Notes under the pieces: generated by a model
What the model saw: only the letters and a program-made list of their open reading frames with translations
What the model was told of the DNA's origin: nothing
Databases searched by the model: none
Source of the DNA: Nymphaea colorata
Taxonomy: Eukaryota; Streptophyta; Magnoliopsida; Nymphaeales; Nymphaeaceae
Direction of reading: 5' to 3'
NCBI RefSeq assembly: GCF_008831285.2
Contig: NC_045144.1
Location: 12,255,672-12,319,671, forward strand
DNA length: 64,000 nt
Translations under genes and position numbers: made by a program
Shown here: positions 48,909 to 61,100 of the stretch, piece after piece
Position numbering within the stretch: position 1 is the stretch's first letter
Layout: each line of letters starts with the position of its first letter

Positions 48909-49678
48909 ACCAGGGAGTCATTAGTCACTTCCCTGATTGCCACCAAGTACGTACCTTCGTCGTACTTGAGGCCTTTCTTCAACTGAAGGGTAGATATCAT
49001 TGCGGCCTTGCCCTTATTCCTCTTTATCGATGTTACTGGAACCATACAAGGGGACTTCTCGTCCATGATACTGATACTGTGTAGGTGCGACATTGAAACC
49101 ATTTTCGCTGTACTGAGGAGCTCCATGCCTAGGATCATCCGGAAATCATCCATCGGGACTACAGAGAAGTTGGCCCTTCCTGACCAACTCTCAATCTTCA
49201 CAACCGCATCACGGGCCACTCCGTAGATGGGTTTGGCCTCTGAGTTCACCGCCTTCATGCGTAACTCTCCCCTCTCAAGGGTTATGCCTAGTCTCCTCGC
49301 CTCCTCGACTGAGACAAAGTTATGTGTGGCTCCCGTGTCTACCATAGCCAGGGTAGACATTTCATTTACCAGGATTTCCAAGTACATGAGCTCGTTAGAA
49401 GGTGTCGCTGTCACCTTCACTTTTTCTTCCCTTGTTATGGTGTTCAGAAGTTGAAGTGCACCCATCTTTGGTCCTTCCTCTTCTCCACCTTGTGTCGCAT
49501 TAGCAGATTGCCTTGAAGAGCTTGCTTGATTGTCCCTGTTTACACGCTTTGGACATTGCCTTCCTAAATGATTACCATCGCAAAACCAACATTTCAACAC
49601 TCTATTCTGAGAGTTGTCGTTTCTGCGAAAGAAAGTTCTTCTTTCGACTTGGCACTGAGTTGATGGTTCATCTTCCAT
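48878..49678 (-). pseudogene. Reina-like gag C-terminus and protease
   Basis: Minus-strand open piece. It contains the nucleocapsid knuckle CWFCDGNHLGRQCP near 49,590 (C-x2-C-x4-H-x4-C), then the aspartic protease with MVDTGATHNFVS near 49,340 and MILGMELLS. The active-site D-T-G-A is intact. It continues into RT after a frame break near 48,900. Confidence 0.85.
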
Positions 49679-50679
49679 TCCCTTCGATCTTCTTTCTTTC
49701 CTCCATGGTCAGACTTCTTCGACGGCTTGAAGGCATTAGTGTAGCTCTTGCGCTGAGTATCAGCTAAACGTTCTGCTACCATATAAGCATCCTCCAAGGT
49801 CTCTGGATTACTCCTTTCCACTTCGGATTGTGCCCACGACTGAAGTCCCAAAATAAACCAGTTCAATTTATCTTGTTCTTGCATATCTGGCACATCTAAT
49901 ATCAGCCTTTAATAGGCCCTCACGTAATCTCGCAAGGATCCGGTATGTTTCAGTTCACCAACCATCCGATAGGCATGACGTGTCGCATTCGGGGGCATGA
50001 AGTAAGTTCTTAACTCTCGCTGAAAATCATCGAAAGTGTCTATTGTGCAGATCCCCTTCTGAATGTCGAGCCTTTTACTTCTCCACCATGCCAAAACATC
50101 GCCCTCTAGCAACATAGCCGCAGACTTAACTTGAAGGTAGTCCCCCATAACGCCTTGCAAGTCCAGGTAATACTCTACTTAGAATAAAAAGTTGTCGATC
50201 ACTCGACTATCCCGAGTTCCGTTGTATTTAGCTGGTCTCTGAACGTCGACCCTTGCTGGCCGATCGTCACCTCCACCTACAGAGATCCGTTGCTGTAGTG
50301 TGCGGTTCTTTACCTGAAGTTCCTTGACTTTAGCCTGTAACGCGGTCACTGTGTCAGTCAATGCCCGATTCATGGCCACTAGGTCGGCCACTTGTTCCCG
50401 CAGTACCTTCATCTCGTCCTTCATTTCCCCAAAAGACTTAGCTGCATTACCCAATGCTTCTTCATGAGTAGTTACGTCAGTAGCTAGCTTGTTCACCATC
50501 TTGGTCATGTCTTCCTGACCCTGGGATGTACCCATCTCGTCAGAATGGGCTAGCCCCTTGCCCTTGGCACTTCGCAGATTGTATTGAGTCGCCAGGGCTT
50601 CTTCCTCTTCGATCAACGATCGTCGGAGGTCTCTTTCGATCAACGATCGTCGGCATGTAGTTCTACACCGACTATCCAA
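49594..50679 (-). pseudogene. Reina-like gag (broken)
   Basis: Three consecutive open pieces: a coiled-coil-rich N-terminus (about 50,679-50,179), LQVKSAAMLLEGDVLAWWRS (50,160-49,909), and QDKLNWFILGLQSWAQSEVE (49,893-49,594). Stops at 50,179 and 49,909 interrupt it. No ATG is obvious at the start of the first piece. Its first codons carry a duplicated SLIERDLRR / SLIEEEE segment reflecting a DNA repeat at about 50,611-50,656. Confidence 0.8.
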
Positions 50680-50704
50680 CCGCTTCCCAGATTGAGCCGA
50701 ACCT

Positions 50705-50717
50705 GGCTCTGATACCA
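50705..50717 (-). other. Primer binding site of the Reina-like element
   Basis: The minus strand reads TGGTATCAGAGCC, an exact initiator-Met tRNA complement, two bases inside the 5' LTR end. Confidence 0.9.
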
Positions 50718-50719
50718 GT

Positions 50720-51125
50720 TGTCACGGGCTGACAACTTCGGTCCGTGCGGCGTGGCAAGAACCTAATGACGGCAAGCCTTCAAACCGCTGAACGGGGCAC
50801 AAAAGTAGTTTGAGAAAACGAGTGTATAAAGAATGCTTGTGAATAAAGAAATCTCACAATGTATTCGCTTGAAAAATAGGTACATCGCGAGAAAGATAAG
50901 CAAGGAGAATAATATCGACTTTACTTATATAGGATGGCCGAGGCCTCTTACAGGATTCCCATGTCGACCACCCAAAACAAGAAATTCCAATACTTGACAC
51001 TTAGACCGGTGAGAGGGTACTCCGTTACAAGTAAACATGCATAAGCAAATGAATCAACATAAGCAAAGGCAGCACAATGCAAAACAAAGCAAAGGACTGT
51101 ACAGACTCCCAGACACAAGGGAACA
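50720..51125 (-). repeat. Reina-like 5' LTR
   Basis: Starts TGTTCCCTTGTG at 51,125 and ends CAGCCCGTGACA at 50,720. Matches the 3' LTR over its length. Confidence 0.88.
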
Positions 51126-52169
51126 ATAGGAATAAACAGATTTTGTAGGGTTGGTTTGGGCAACTGTCCACACCCGTTTACTGACGGTGGGTAAGGTAGG
51201 GGTGTCACTATGTCGATGAAAGTATTTGTATTTGAGTAGCATAGATAGAATATCTTGGACAATATCTTTCGTGTTTTAATGATAGAGCTGATCACAAGCG
51301 TATGAATTAATCCCTTTTCTCGATGATGGGCTGAAGTGCGCTAATTCAACAAATGAACACAACTTGTTTGTGGTTACGGCATGCTCTAAGCAAATTCGGG
51401 TAACTTTGCATAATTAACATATTGGGCTGTTGGTATGGGGGAAGGTAGGCATGTGGTTCCTTTGTTGATAAAAGAAGTGTACCTCGGGATTTTTTTGAGG
51501 TGAATGACCTTATCCAACTCCAAACCCCCTTTCCATCGCTTGGGTTGCCCTGATTATTTGTTGTAGTTGGCGTTGTACGTCGGGTTGTGCATAGGCAAGT
51601 AGACTGATCTAAAGCTTAAAACTTGGTGAAGTATAGACAGTTGGCTTACAAAAAGCGAGGTTTTAATGGTGTGGGACAAACGCTAGTAAAACATGGTCGA
51701 TGGGTCAAGAAGTTAGCAAAGGACGTGCGCTGATGCCTTACCAATCTAATGCAAGAAGGCGTTGGTGATGATGGACATTCACTAACCCGAATATCGCATC
51801 AAAAATGAACTGGGAAAACATTAAGCAAGCTTCGTCCATAAAAGTTGAGCGCAACACTCACACATTTCATTAGCGGAGCCATACATTTTGGTTGGAGGGA
51901 CAGTAATTCAAAATGCCATTTGGAGCACTTATGTATATAAACAATCAAATATTTCAAGTTAGTAATGTGAAAATAAACATATATTGTGCGACCACACACA
52001 CTATATGGCATGAACGAAGGTGTCATCAGTGGTGCTACGCCTATGTTTAAGAATATGTTCACTTTCACTCGACGTTTTCCTTTGCGTCATTGAAAGTTTC
52101 CAGCAATGCATCCCATAGTAATGTTTTTCTTCCACCTTTAGTAGCTAGCGCAATGTTTTTGCTCCACTA

Positions 52170-52201
<32 letters not shown>

Positions 52202-52729
52202 CACAAATTCATACACCCAAAAGTTGGGACATACAACTTGTCAAAAATATATACAAAAAATTTCATGAACTTATCATCTAATTATCCCAGCTCCAGCCCC
52301 TCTATTTTCCTTTTTCATGTCTTCTCACCTCCACATCAAAATAAAACTCATGATTAGAATGTCCACATTATACCCAAATAATTAAGTGAACCAACTTAAA
52401 TATACAAGTGAACTATATAGACCATTGTTATTGTTCCAACCCATTTAATGAATAAAATTAACCTACAAATATTTAATGGAAAAGAGAAAGATAAGAAAAG
52501 GACTAAAGTTTTTGAAACGCCGATTGCGTATTATCAACTTTACTAGGATTATCAAAATTTCAAATATCTTTGTGATCATGAACCCCAAAAAAAAAATTGT
52601 AGTTTTCTACAATCTGATCAAACTACATACCTTACATGTCATACAACATTGCCGAGACAATCAAGCTTTGACTACTTAGCAGTTCTTGCACTCTGTAGGA
52701 ATCTAAACATGACTTCCATGGCTAGTCAT
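51126..52729. other. Intergenic DNA, no gene seen
   Basis: AT-rich, with a short repeat-like piece (TTAGCGGAGCCA) near 51,870 and a (CA)n(TA)n microsatellite at 52,171-52,200. No supported gene on either strand. Confidence 0.4.
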
Positions 52730-53355
52730 GCATCTAGATAGGAGGCTAAGAGAGAGCAGAGGGGGGCAGTGACATCTCTTAGGTGCTGTGGAATGAACCG
52801 CTCACCCTTTAAAATATAAAAAAAAAAACAAAAAGGTTTTCGTTCCAATTGGGGCAGACTCTGTTTTGAATGATTCCGACCTCGTTTTAGATCCAGATTG
52901 GGTTCAATTGATTGCCGACGCATTCTACTGAGTGGTTTAAGTTCAAAAACACATTTTTGGAGTAAGGACGAGACATAAAAAAAAACAAAAAGAAGGTTTG
53001 TGCACATGCGCATGGCGCTCGATAGCATCAAATTTTGTCGTTTTGAATTTTAAGTTTTAAATGCTTGATTTGGATCTACACTTGGATTTTGAATCTAATT
53101 TGGATATGAGAGATGGATTTTGGATTTGAATCTCACGTTTAAAGTGGGGTTATGAATTTGAATTTTGTGTTTGGGTTTAGACATTAGTTTAGAGATTCAT
53201 TTTGGATCGCGCAAATTTGTTTAGAGTCTAGGATTGGGCTTAGGGCTGAAATTAAAACGAAATAATTAGGGTCTGAAATTTAAACCAAATAACTGAGAAT
53301 TTCATTTGGGTGAAAATAAAACACAGTTTTTTTGAAAAAATTTGGGGTGATAACA
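52730..53355 (-). repeat. LTR fragment related to the solo LTR at 17,757
   Basis: Read on the minus strand from 53,355 it begins TGTTATCACCCCAAATTTTT, the same start as the solo LTR, and stays alignable for several hundred bases, including a region of repeated 'TTTGGATCTAAA/AAATTCAA' phrases, then GACAAAATTTGATGCTAT (solo LTR: GACAAAGTCAAGTGCTAT). It fades before the LTR promoter region, so it is truncated at its 3' side near 52,730. Confidence 0.7.
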
Positions 53356-53907
53356 AGTGTCTACTCGTTTGCATTACAACCTTCATAGTGGTAGGCTTGG
53401 GCAGATTCGCGTTGCCATTCTTCAACAACTTTATGAGATGCCTTGGTTCTTCTACAAGACATCCTAAGTTTTCATAAGATGCTTGTGCAAGCTCTTTTCA
53501 AGCTCCATATTCTTCATGAGATGCTGCCACCTTCACCATTGCAAAGGCTAATTCATGAGACGGCCATGGTAGGGTTTGATGCTTCATTGGAGAGGCAAAT
53601 ATTTCAAGCTACTCTTCAAAATCTTGGTTAGTTTTATGAAAAAGCTAAGGTCAGGTCCCAGTTTTTCGGTAATCCAATTACAACTGAGTTAATAGGCAAA
53701 ACGAGGTCTTACTTAACCTACTTTGAAGCATCATCCAAAACAAGTTGTAACCCAAGTTGGTTTTTTTAGTATCAAGCTCCGTTACTGTCCCAACTGAAAT
53801 GTCATCCAGACAAGGTATAAGCAGTTGATCTTACCATGTGAGACATTTCAAACGAAATGGCCCAATTTCATACCCAAGGAATTTGGCAAAGACCCTTAGA
53901 ATATGAG

Positions 53908-54133
53908 ATAAACCTTTTTTTTAACCGTATAATTGCATTTGAGAAACAATTGAGCCCGTTGAGGATTTTATCTGATTTTAAATCTTGAGATCTATATAAT
54001 CAAAATATGACAATCAAGAAATAAACCTTGTTATTAACCGTATAATTGCATTTGAGAAACAATTGAGCCCTTTGAGTATTTTATCTGATTTTAAATGTTG
54101 AGATCTATATAATTAAAATATGACAATCATGAA
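53908..54133. repeat. Two tandem copies of a 113-bp unit
   Basis: Units at 53,908-54,020 and 54,021-54,133 share TTAACCGTATAATTGCATTT, GAGAAACAATTGAGCCC and TTTATCTGATTTTAAAT with few changes. Offset between landmarks is 113 bp. Confidence 0.9.
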
Positions 54134-55974
54134 CCAAACATTTGACAATATAAAGTATCAAATTGTGTATCTTTCCTCTAATGCAAGATCCTTTGTTCTA
54201 TAGATCATATAGTATTCAGATCTGTGATTTTTAAGATCATTGGCTTTCAGATGTGTATCTTTCGAATACTAACTTTGCCTTATTAAAATATGACAAATAT
54301 ATGATAGAAATTAAAGAGTAGTTGGCTACATTGAGACACGTTTCACACAAGTAGTTTTTCTTATTAAAGTTATAAAGGTAATTTATTGTCTGTCGTAAAA
54401 GTATTTTGGGAGTTACTTGTCCGTATAATGGGCCATAAGATGGATTTCAGACTTTGTTCGCCATGAAAACATTTTGCTTTTACCTTCCAATGCCACTCAC
54501 GTCCCTACATATTTGGATGTGAGACTCAATAAAAACCAGCCTTCCACATAACTCATCACCTATTTTCTTCAATTTGATTTTATGGATTTGTAATCCAATT
54601 TCAGCAACACACTATCCATGAGCTTAGCACTATTTAATCGTGTCCTTTATACGTGCGATAATGACAGGGGTAGTTTGAGATAATGACAAGGACATGAGCA
54701 TAGTTGTAAGAGGCGTATGCCTCATGCCAAAAGAATCCACTTCCAGACATTTTTTCTAAAAGACGCTTCGAAGCACAAGGGTGAAGCACAAGTGTCCATA
54801 AAGGGTACACCTCACTAAGCGTACGCTTCAACCCAAGGTACACTCTTATGTTAGGCGTACGCTCCAAGGACAAAGCCATTTTTTATTGTTTAGAATCCAA
54901 AATTAACAAAAAAAAAGCTAAAAACTGGCACTGTTACGGTGAACCAATTGGTATTATATCATTTTCCCTTTTTTCATCCATTGCGGAGCTTAGAATTGTT
55001 GTTGCTAGTAGTGGAGCCACCACATAAATAAACTCTGCCACTGCTGCTGGAAGGACCATTTTTTGATCTTCTCAATTGGTCTTGCCACTCAATCTCTCAT
55101 TCTCACTCTATGTGCATGAGTGCTGCTGGCCCTCTCCCTCTCGCTCAATCTCTACAAAGTGAGGGAGAGAGGGCAACGGTCGGCCGTGGAGGAAAATGGA
55201 TAGAAAGCGGCTGCCCGACCATCAAAATGTGAATTAATAGAGTGTTGATAGGAACTGTGAAGGTTAGGAAATTAATTGGAAATTGATTACATTTTTATAA
55301 AAGTTTCGCATATGCGAAAAATCCAGCCTCGTAGTTTTTTTCCACTTGTTCCATTCCTTGCATCATTTTGTTTCAATTATCAACATTGTGACCTCTGTGC
55401 ATTAACAATTTGCCAACGTTTGAAATTTATACTATGCAAAGAATTGATTTTATCAATTTTAATGAAAAGGGTATATATGCTCAAGTTGGTTTATTTTTAA
55501 TGTCATGAACATTACTAGCATATAATGCATATAGAATTAACAAGTAATTATTATTATCACATTTTAATTGTCATTATTGCTTTCATCAAGATTGTCTAAA
55601 GATATTTTGGGTGCTTGCATAAATACATGCCCAAATGAATGAAAAGTTAAACTTAAAACCTCTCTGGTGACACTGCGGGCCGGTCATTAGATTTTTGCAT
55701 ATGTGCACCTCCTCTTAGCATGTCATCCACTCGCATATGATATGATGTTGCTTAAAGTCTGTCTTTTTTTTAATATTTTTTACTATTTATTAATGAACTT
55801 TGAATAAACAAAAAAAATTTCAACGTGGTTCACAAAGCAAAAAAAATGTACTAAATTGTTCTACTTTCATATTCTTGTTATTTTACTTGTTTTTTCAATT
55901 TTCATGTTATCTTAATAAATATTATATAATTAACAAATTTGACGAAGCTTACGCTTAAATCACCGGACATGAGA

Positions 55975-56190
55975 TCATGTTATGAAATAACACCGAAGAT
56001 GTGAAATAATAGATATGAGATAATGGGTATAGGATAACGATAGGGGTATAGGATAATGGGCATGAGATAACAGTAAAGATATGAGATAATGATAGGGCAT
56101 AAGATAATGGGCATGAGATAATGGTAAATATTTGAGATATTGACAGGGATATGAGATAAAGGTAGGAGTTTGAGATAATGACATGAACGA
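55975..56190. repeat. Degenerate minisatellite of GAGATAATG-type units
   Basis: About a dozen irregular units around ATATGAGATAATGGTAGGG repeat at roughly 17-20 bp. An isolated related piece lies at 54,656-54,692. Confidence 0.75.
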
Positions 56191-56500
56191 GACAAAAACA
56201 ACAAAGACATTTCTTTGCTGCTGCTCATATTGATCATAATACAATCATTCGGTCTATATTTTATTGAATCCTAAAACCTTATATTTTTCAGTTTGCTTTT
56301 TTGTCTTTATTAAAAATTCTCTTTTTCTATTAACTAAGGGCATTTTTCGTTTGGCACATGAAAATTTCATGCATAGTGCGGTGCATATAACCCCCTTTGG
56401 TTACATTGTTCTCTAGAAACATAGTTATCTAAGCAAATCTATTTGGTCCTGTTAACACAAATAAGAAGATATAAAGCGCATGCATCTTTTGAACCTGATA

Positions 56501-56620
56501 AATTTGTTAGAAACATTATACCCATTTCACTAATTTAGCATAACAGAAATAATATTGTTAAATTTGCTAGACACATTCTACTCATTTCACCAATTTGGTA
56601 GAACAGAAATAACAAAACAC
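56501..56620. repeat. Two tandem copies of a 60-bp unit
   Basis: AATTTGTTAGAAACATT at 56,501 and AATTTGCTAGACACATT at 56,561 begin two diverged copies. Confidence 0.9.
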
Positions 56621-57559
56621 CTTTTCTTGTGTTGGGTGTGCTGTCCCAGGTACTGTCAAACATCCTTAGATGTACCTTGGTAGCAAGAACAATAGCATTT
56701 CGAGAACATTGTTGTCCCTACCAACGATGGTGCCCACATCTTTGAGACGTGTGTACACAAATACATGAACTCAATGCTTTTAAGGATTCATGAAGCTCAA
56801 AAGAACATCATCTCAGTGTTCCAACCCTACCGATTTGTTGTTCATGGTTTGCCCAAGTAATACGTTGTGGTCGGTGCTGGCCTTAGCCATAAAATGGGGT
56901 ATTGATTAGAACGCCGCTCTAGTTTTGCAATCAAACATTGGACACAAGAATACAATTTATGAACATGAACACTTTGTGGCAGAGGTAGGTGTGGGCTGTA
57001 TGGGGCAAATGCCCCCACGGAGCGCACTCTAAAATATTGTTTTTGATGATTAGATCTGGATAGATTTGAGTCCAATTACTTCACGAGACAGGATGTCACT
57101 ACTTCAAAACCAATTAACAAAATTTTTTGGCTTTGCTGCGACTAAAAATACTAATTAGTAAGCAATTGGATCAGCTAAAGGTTTGAAAACTTTATGAAGG
57201 CGGGTGATATATCTTATATATGAAAAACGGGAGCCTTATGGTGGACAGACTTAAACCCGGCAGTGCCCAGTTGGCCAAAGCAAAGTGATCAAACCTCCCG
57301 CCACGTTTTTCTTGGCGCGTGGCGTGGATCATAGACGGGAAGGCGGTGTACCTAATATTTTATCACTGGTTATTGCTGCGGGCGGTGATGCCCACCTTGG
57401 GATGAGGTGATGCGAGCGACCACGACCGGCAACTTAGTTGACAGCCACCCCTCCATCTATGGAGATGAACAGTGAGCAATTCGTATCACCCGGCGGGTGC
57501 TTCACGTATCTTAGAGGAGACTGGCATCACCTATTAAACGAATAGCTAGCCGGTCGCAC

Positions 57560-58173
57560 CTTCTTTCGCCTTTTTTTTTGAGCCAAGATCACACACACAC
57601 GCACTCTCCCTCTCTCTCTTCCCTCTGTGGTTGTGTGTGAGGATGTCTGTGAAGTCTTGGACACTCGATCTGTCGGGGATGAGAAGGCGAGTTCGCGGGG
57701 GATAGCGTGTTCCATCTTTTTACTTCTCCTCCCTCTAAGGGTTTCGTTTCGTTGCGCTTTCTTTCTCTCTCCTCTATTCCTTCTGAGTAGGGGTCTCCTC
57801 GGTTTATGGTGCGAGTTTGGAATTGGTAATTGGCTCACTGAGATATTCTCTTAGTTAAGATTGTGAACGGGTAAGGATATCTCTCTGCAATTCATTGCCA
57901 TTTGGCTTAGAGATTGAAAGTTTGGGATTTTTTCTTCGTCTTTTCCCCATATTTGGGCCTCTTCAAATTTCGGAGTTCGACCGTGCAGATCGTGATCTCC
58001 TTTTCTCTCTCTCTCTCTCTAGCTAGTTCTTTGTCTTGTAATCGATCAGTGGTTGAAGTTTCTGATCTTGTGGACGTGGTGAGAGATTTGAGTTTTGAAA
58101 AGGGTTTCCTTATCTCTTCTGTATTTCCTTTTCTCGTTTCTTGTTTTCTTTAAATTGTTTTTGCTCCCCGGGA
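57560..58173 (+). promoter_or_regulatory. 5' leader region of the DUF789 gene
   Basis: CT-rich sequence (57,600-57,625, 57,995-58,020) upstream of the ATG, typical of plant 5' leaders. A possible leader-intron donor, ACGG|GTAAGG, is at about 57,870; no single acceptor stands out. No clear TATA box is seen. Confidence 0.35.
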
Positions 58174-61100
58174 ATGTCGGGAGCGGGATTACAATTCGGG
58201 CGGGGTCAGGGAGAGGACAAATTATGCAATCCGTTAAGGTTTCGCCGGAATCAGCATCTCCAGAGGGCACTGAGGAGTGCCGGGATCACGATTGCAGATC
58301 CAAAGCAGGCTGCCACGCCGCGTCAGAGCCGGGAAACAGAGAACCGGGCTACACAGGAGGAATCCTCGAAGACGGTTCCTGCATCCGTGCCCTCCCCAAG
58401 CTCGCAGCTAAGACCCCCCTACGGAAACTTTGAGCGGTTTCTCGAGTCGACAACGCCCCGCGTGCCTGCTCAATATTTGTCGAAGGTCTGTATATCGCCA
58501 TTATCTTCCCTATCCGTCATTGTGCCTTTTGGTTCATGCACATTCTTCTGAACCTTTCTGCCTCCTTGGCGAAGCTTTTCCCTTGTTTATATTTTATTTC
58601 GATTTTTTTTTCTTTAGTTAAAGTCGGCTAACTGGAGGACCTTTTGTTTTAATTGTCTTCTATGGGTTCGCAGACGAGGATGAGGGGGTGGAGGACGTGT
58701 AGTATGGATTTTCAGCCTTTTTTCACACTTGGCGATTTGTGGGAATCTTTCAAAGAGTGGAGCGCTTACGGTGCAGGAGTGCCACTGGTCTTAGATGGCA
58801 ATGAATCTGTAGTTCAATATTACGTGCCATACTTGTCTGCGGTCCAAATTTATGCTGATTCATCCAGGACCACAATGAGACAGGGGTAGGTGAAACTTCC
58901 TTGCACAAGCTTGAAGGTTCTATATACTGATCTTTTGTGCTGTCATTTGCAATTTCGAGTTACATTTCTTTTCCTTTTCTTCTATCGTACACTTTTTGTG
59001 CTAAAGAGATATCGAGGTTCTGCGGATTTTGGTTCTTCTGCTGTATCTTGATCGAGCATTCATGTAATTTCTTCACTGTAGGCCGTATTTATAATACATG
59101 TGCCTCAATTGTTTTCAGAATTACTGGCCACCACATATTTGTGCGCTATGTACAGTTGGTCAACTGATCTTTTGACATCATCGTGATTTGGGTTATGTTT
59201 CCTTTTCTCTTCTTCTCTGATATACCGTGTGTCAAACTTATATCGAGGTTCTGCAGCTTTTGGTTCTCCTGCTGTACCTTGATCAAGCATTCTCATAATC
59301 TGTTCATTGTGCGGTGGTTATGATGCACATGCCTTAAATTTTATGCAGAATTATGGGCCACCACATATTATGTTCAACATGTGCAATTGTTGGTTAAGAA
59401 TATTGTTTGCGGATTGCTTTATACTTTATAGTCATTTCTTGCTTTATGGATGCCTTTTCTGAATTGGGAATGTTTAATAGATGACAGCCTGGTGCATGCA
59501 TTCATTTCCTTAATGACCTTAGTAGAGTGTCAATTAAATGTGATGGAGGTAGTATTAAATACTGATGTTTGTCTTGGCCATATGGTATTTGACGAACTTT
59601 CTATGTTTGAATCTGCCCTTTGTTGTTGTATCTTGTTATTGCAGTTGTTCAAAGGGTTATACAGATGCTTTACTATCTTTGTTTCTCTTTTTCTGCATTG
59701 AAGGGGCATTTCAGATAGTTTTTGTTTTCTATTGAGTCCATTTGTTGGTGAGGTCTTGCTTTCAGGATCGGCTTGTCATAATAATTCACGCTTCTGTCTG
59801 TATTTTTCTTTCTTGCCTGCACTCGCCGATCAAAAAAAGTAAAAAGACTACGATTGTATGACCAGTTGTATGTGACATTTCTGATTTCTTTGTTCTCATT
59901 TGAGGATCTATGTTTTTTTATGAGGCGTATTCTTGTGGTGGTACAGGCGGCAGGGTGAAGATAGTGATGGTGACTGTTATAGGGATTCTAGTAGTGACGG
60001 AAGCAGCGATTATGAATTTGAGAGGGGTTTTACTCATTCCAAAGAGCAACAGGATCAACACCATTCTGTCATGGAGGCCACTATTAGAATGGAGAGATTA
60101 TCTGCAAGGCCAAAGAATTTGGTGTTTCAGGAAGAACTTTCTAGTGATGACAGTGATGGTGGAAACTCTCAAACACCTTGCCTCATTTTTGAGTTTCTTG
60201 AACAAGATCCACCATATAGTCGTGAACCATTGGCAGACAAAGTAAGTAGTATATCTTCTCCTTTTCTTGATGCAGTCAAATGGCCTCTGTAGTTAGAGCT
60301 GCTAGTCCAGCCTAGGCAGCAAGCCCCACAGAAAGGACTAGGTGCCACTGCCACCTAATTGGCGCCTAGGCAGTCCTATTCAACAAAAAATAAGGGGGAA
60401 AAGATGCAGAAGACAGTCAAAGTGAGGTTTTGAAAAACCTTCACTAGACCAATATACTAGAAGATAAAACAAACAAAAACATCTAAATTTTATTGTTATA
60501 ATGAAAAAAATTCATATTATTATTTATTGTTTTGACTGCCTATGCATTTAGCCAACTTCTTCACTTTTTGGCTTTATTTATTATATATATATATATGTTA
60601 TTTGCTTATTTCCCCTAATATATGGGTGGCATAGATTGCAGACCTGACTCGTAGATTTCCTGAGCTGAAGACACTTAAAAGTTGTGATTTGCTGGCAGCA
60701 AGTTGGATTTCTGTAGCATGGTATGTCTCATTTGTTCCGAATTTTGTTAATATGAAACAGTTGAGCGGCTTGAGCCTGTTTCCACACTATTAATTTTGGT
60801 TTAACCATTTTAGGTTGAACAAATTAAAGGATGAAATTCCTGTTTGACCAGTTGAGACTAGCTTTTCAATTGTTGAAATGTATTCTGGTTTTGATGTTCC
60901 TACTGTGTATCAATTTTTTCTTAGTCGTGAGTTATGAAATGAGAGGTTAAGAACAAAGCTATGAATACAGGTCACAGGGTGCTACACTGTGACTAAGAAA
61001 TCACATTTAGCTTAAAATATTTACTTGCATGAAGGATATTAATCATAATGAACACATGTTTTGGTCCTATAGCATGTAATCTAAATCACCGGACTCTTCT

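Larger units (their letters stand above)
45603..51125 (-). mobile_element. Reina-like Ty3/gypsy chromovirus with both LTRs, inactive
   Basis: Minus strand, 5,523 bp, LTRs of 402 and 406 bp: small and compact as in the Reina lineage. Order: 5' LTR (51,125-50,720), exact primer binding site, gag, protease, RT, RNase H, integrase, C-terminal chromodomain, polypurine tract, 3' LTR (46,004-45,603). Flanking pentamers are GTAAG (45,598-45,602) and ATAGG (51,126-51,130), which differ at two positions, both transitions, so a target duplication is possible but not proven. Frameshifts and stops throughout pol make it inactive. The lineage name is inferred from size and RT/protease motifs. Confidence 0.88.
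53356..57500. other. Intergenic DNA with local repeats, no gene seen
   Basis: No supported gene. Repeats within it are listed separately. A segment at 54,700-54,870 carries several GCGTACGC-type palindromes (GGCGTATGCC, GCGTACGCTTC, GGCGTACGCTCC) typical of decayed short transposons in plants. A near-perfect stem (CCCTCTCCCTC with GAGGGAGAGAGGG) lies at about 55,129-55,172. Confidence 0.4.

Noticed and set aside
54700-54870. GCGTACGC palindromes as a regulatory operator
   Set aside because: Degenerate copies in gene-free DNA fit a decayed short transposon better than a regulatory site.
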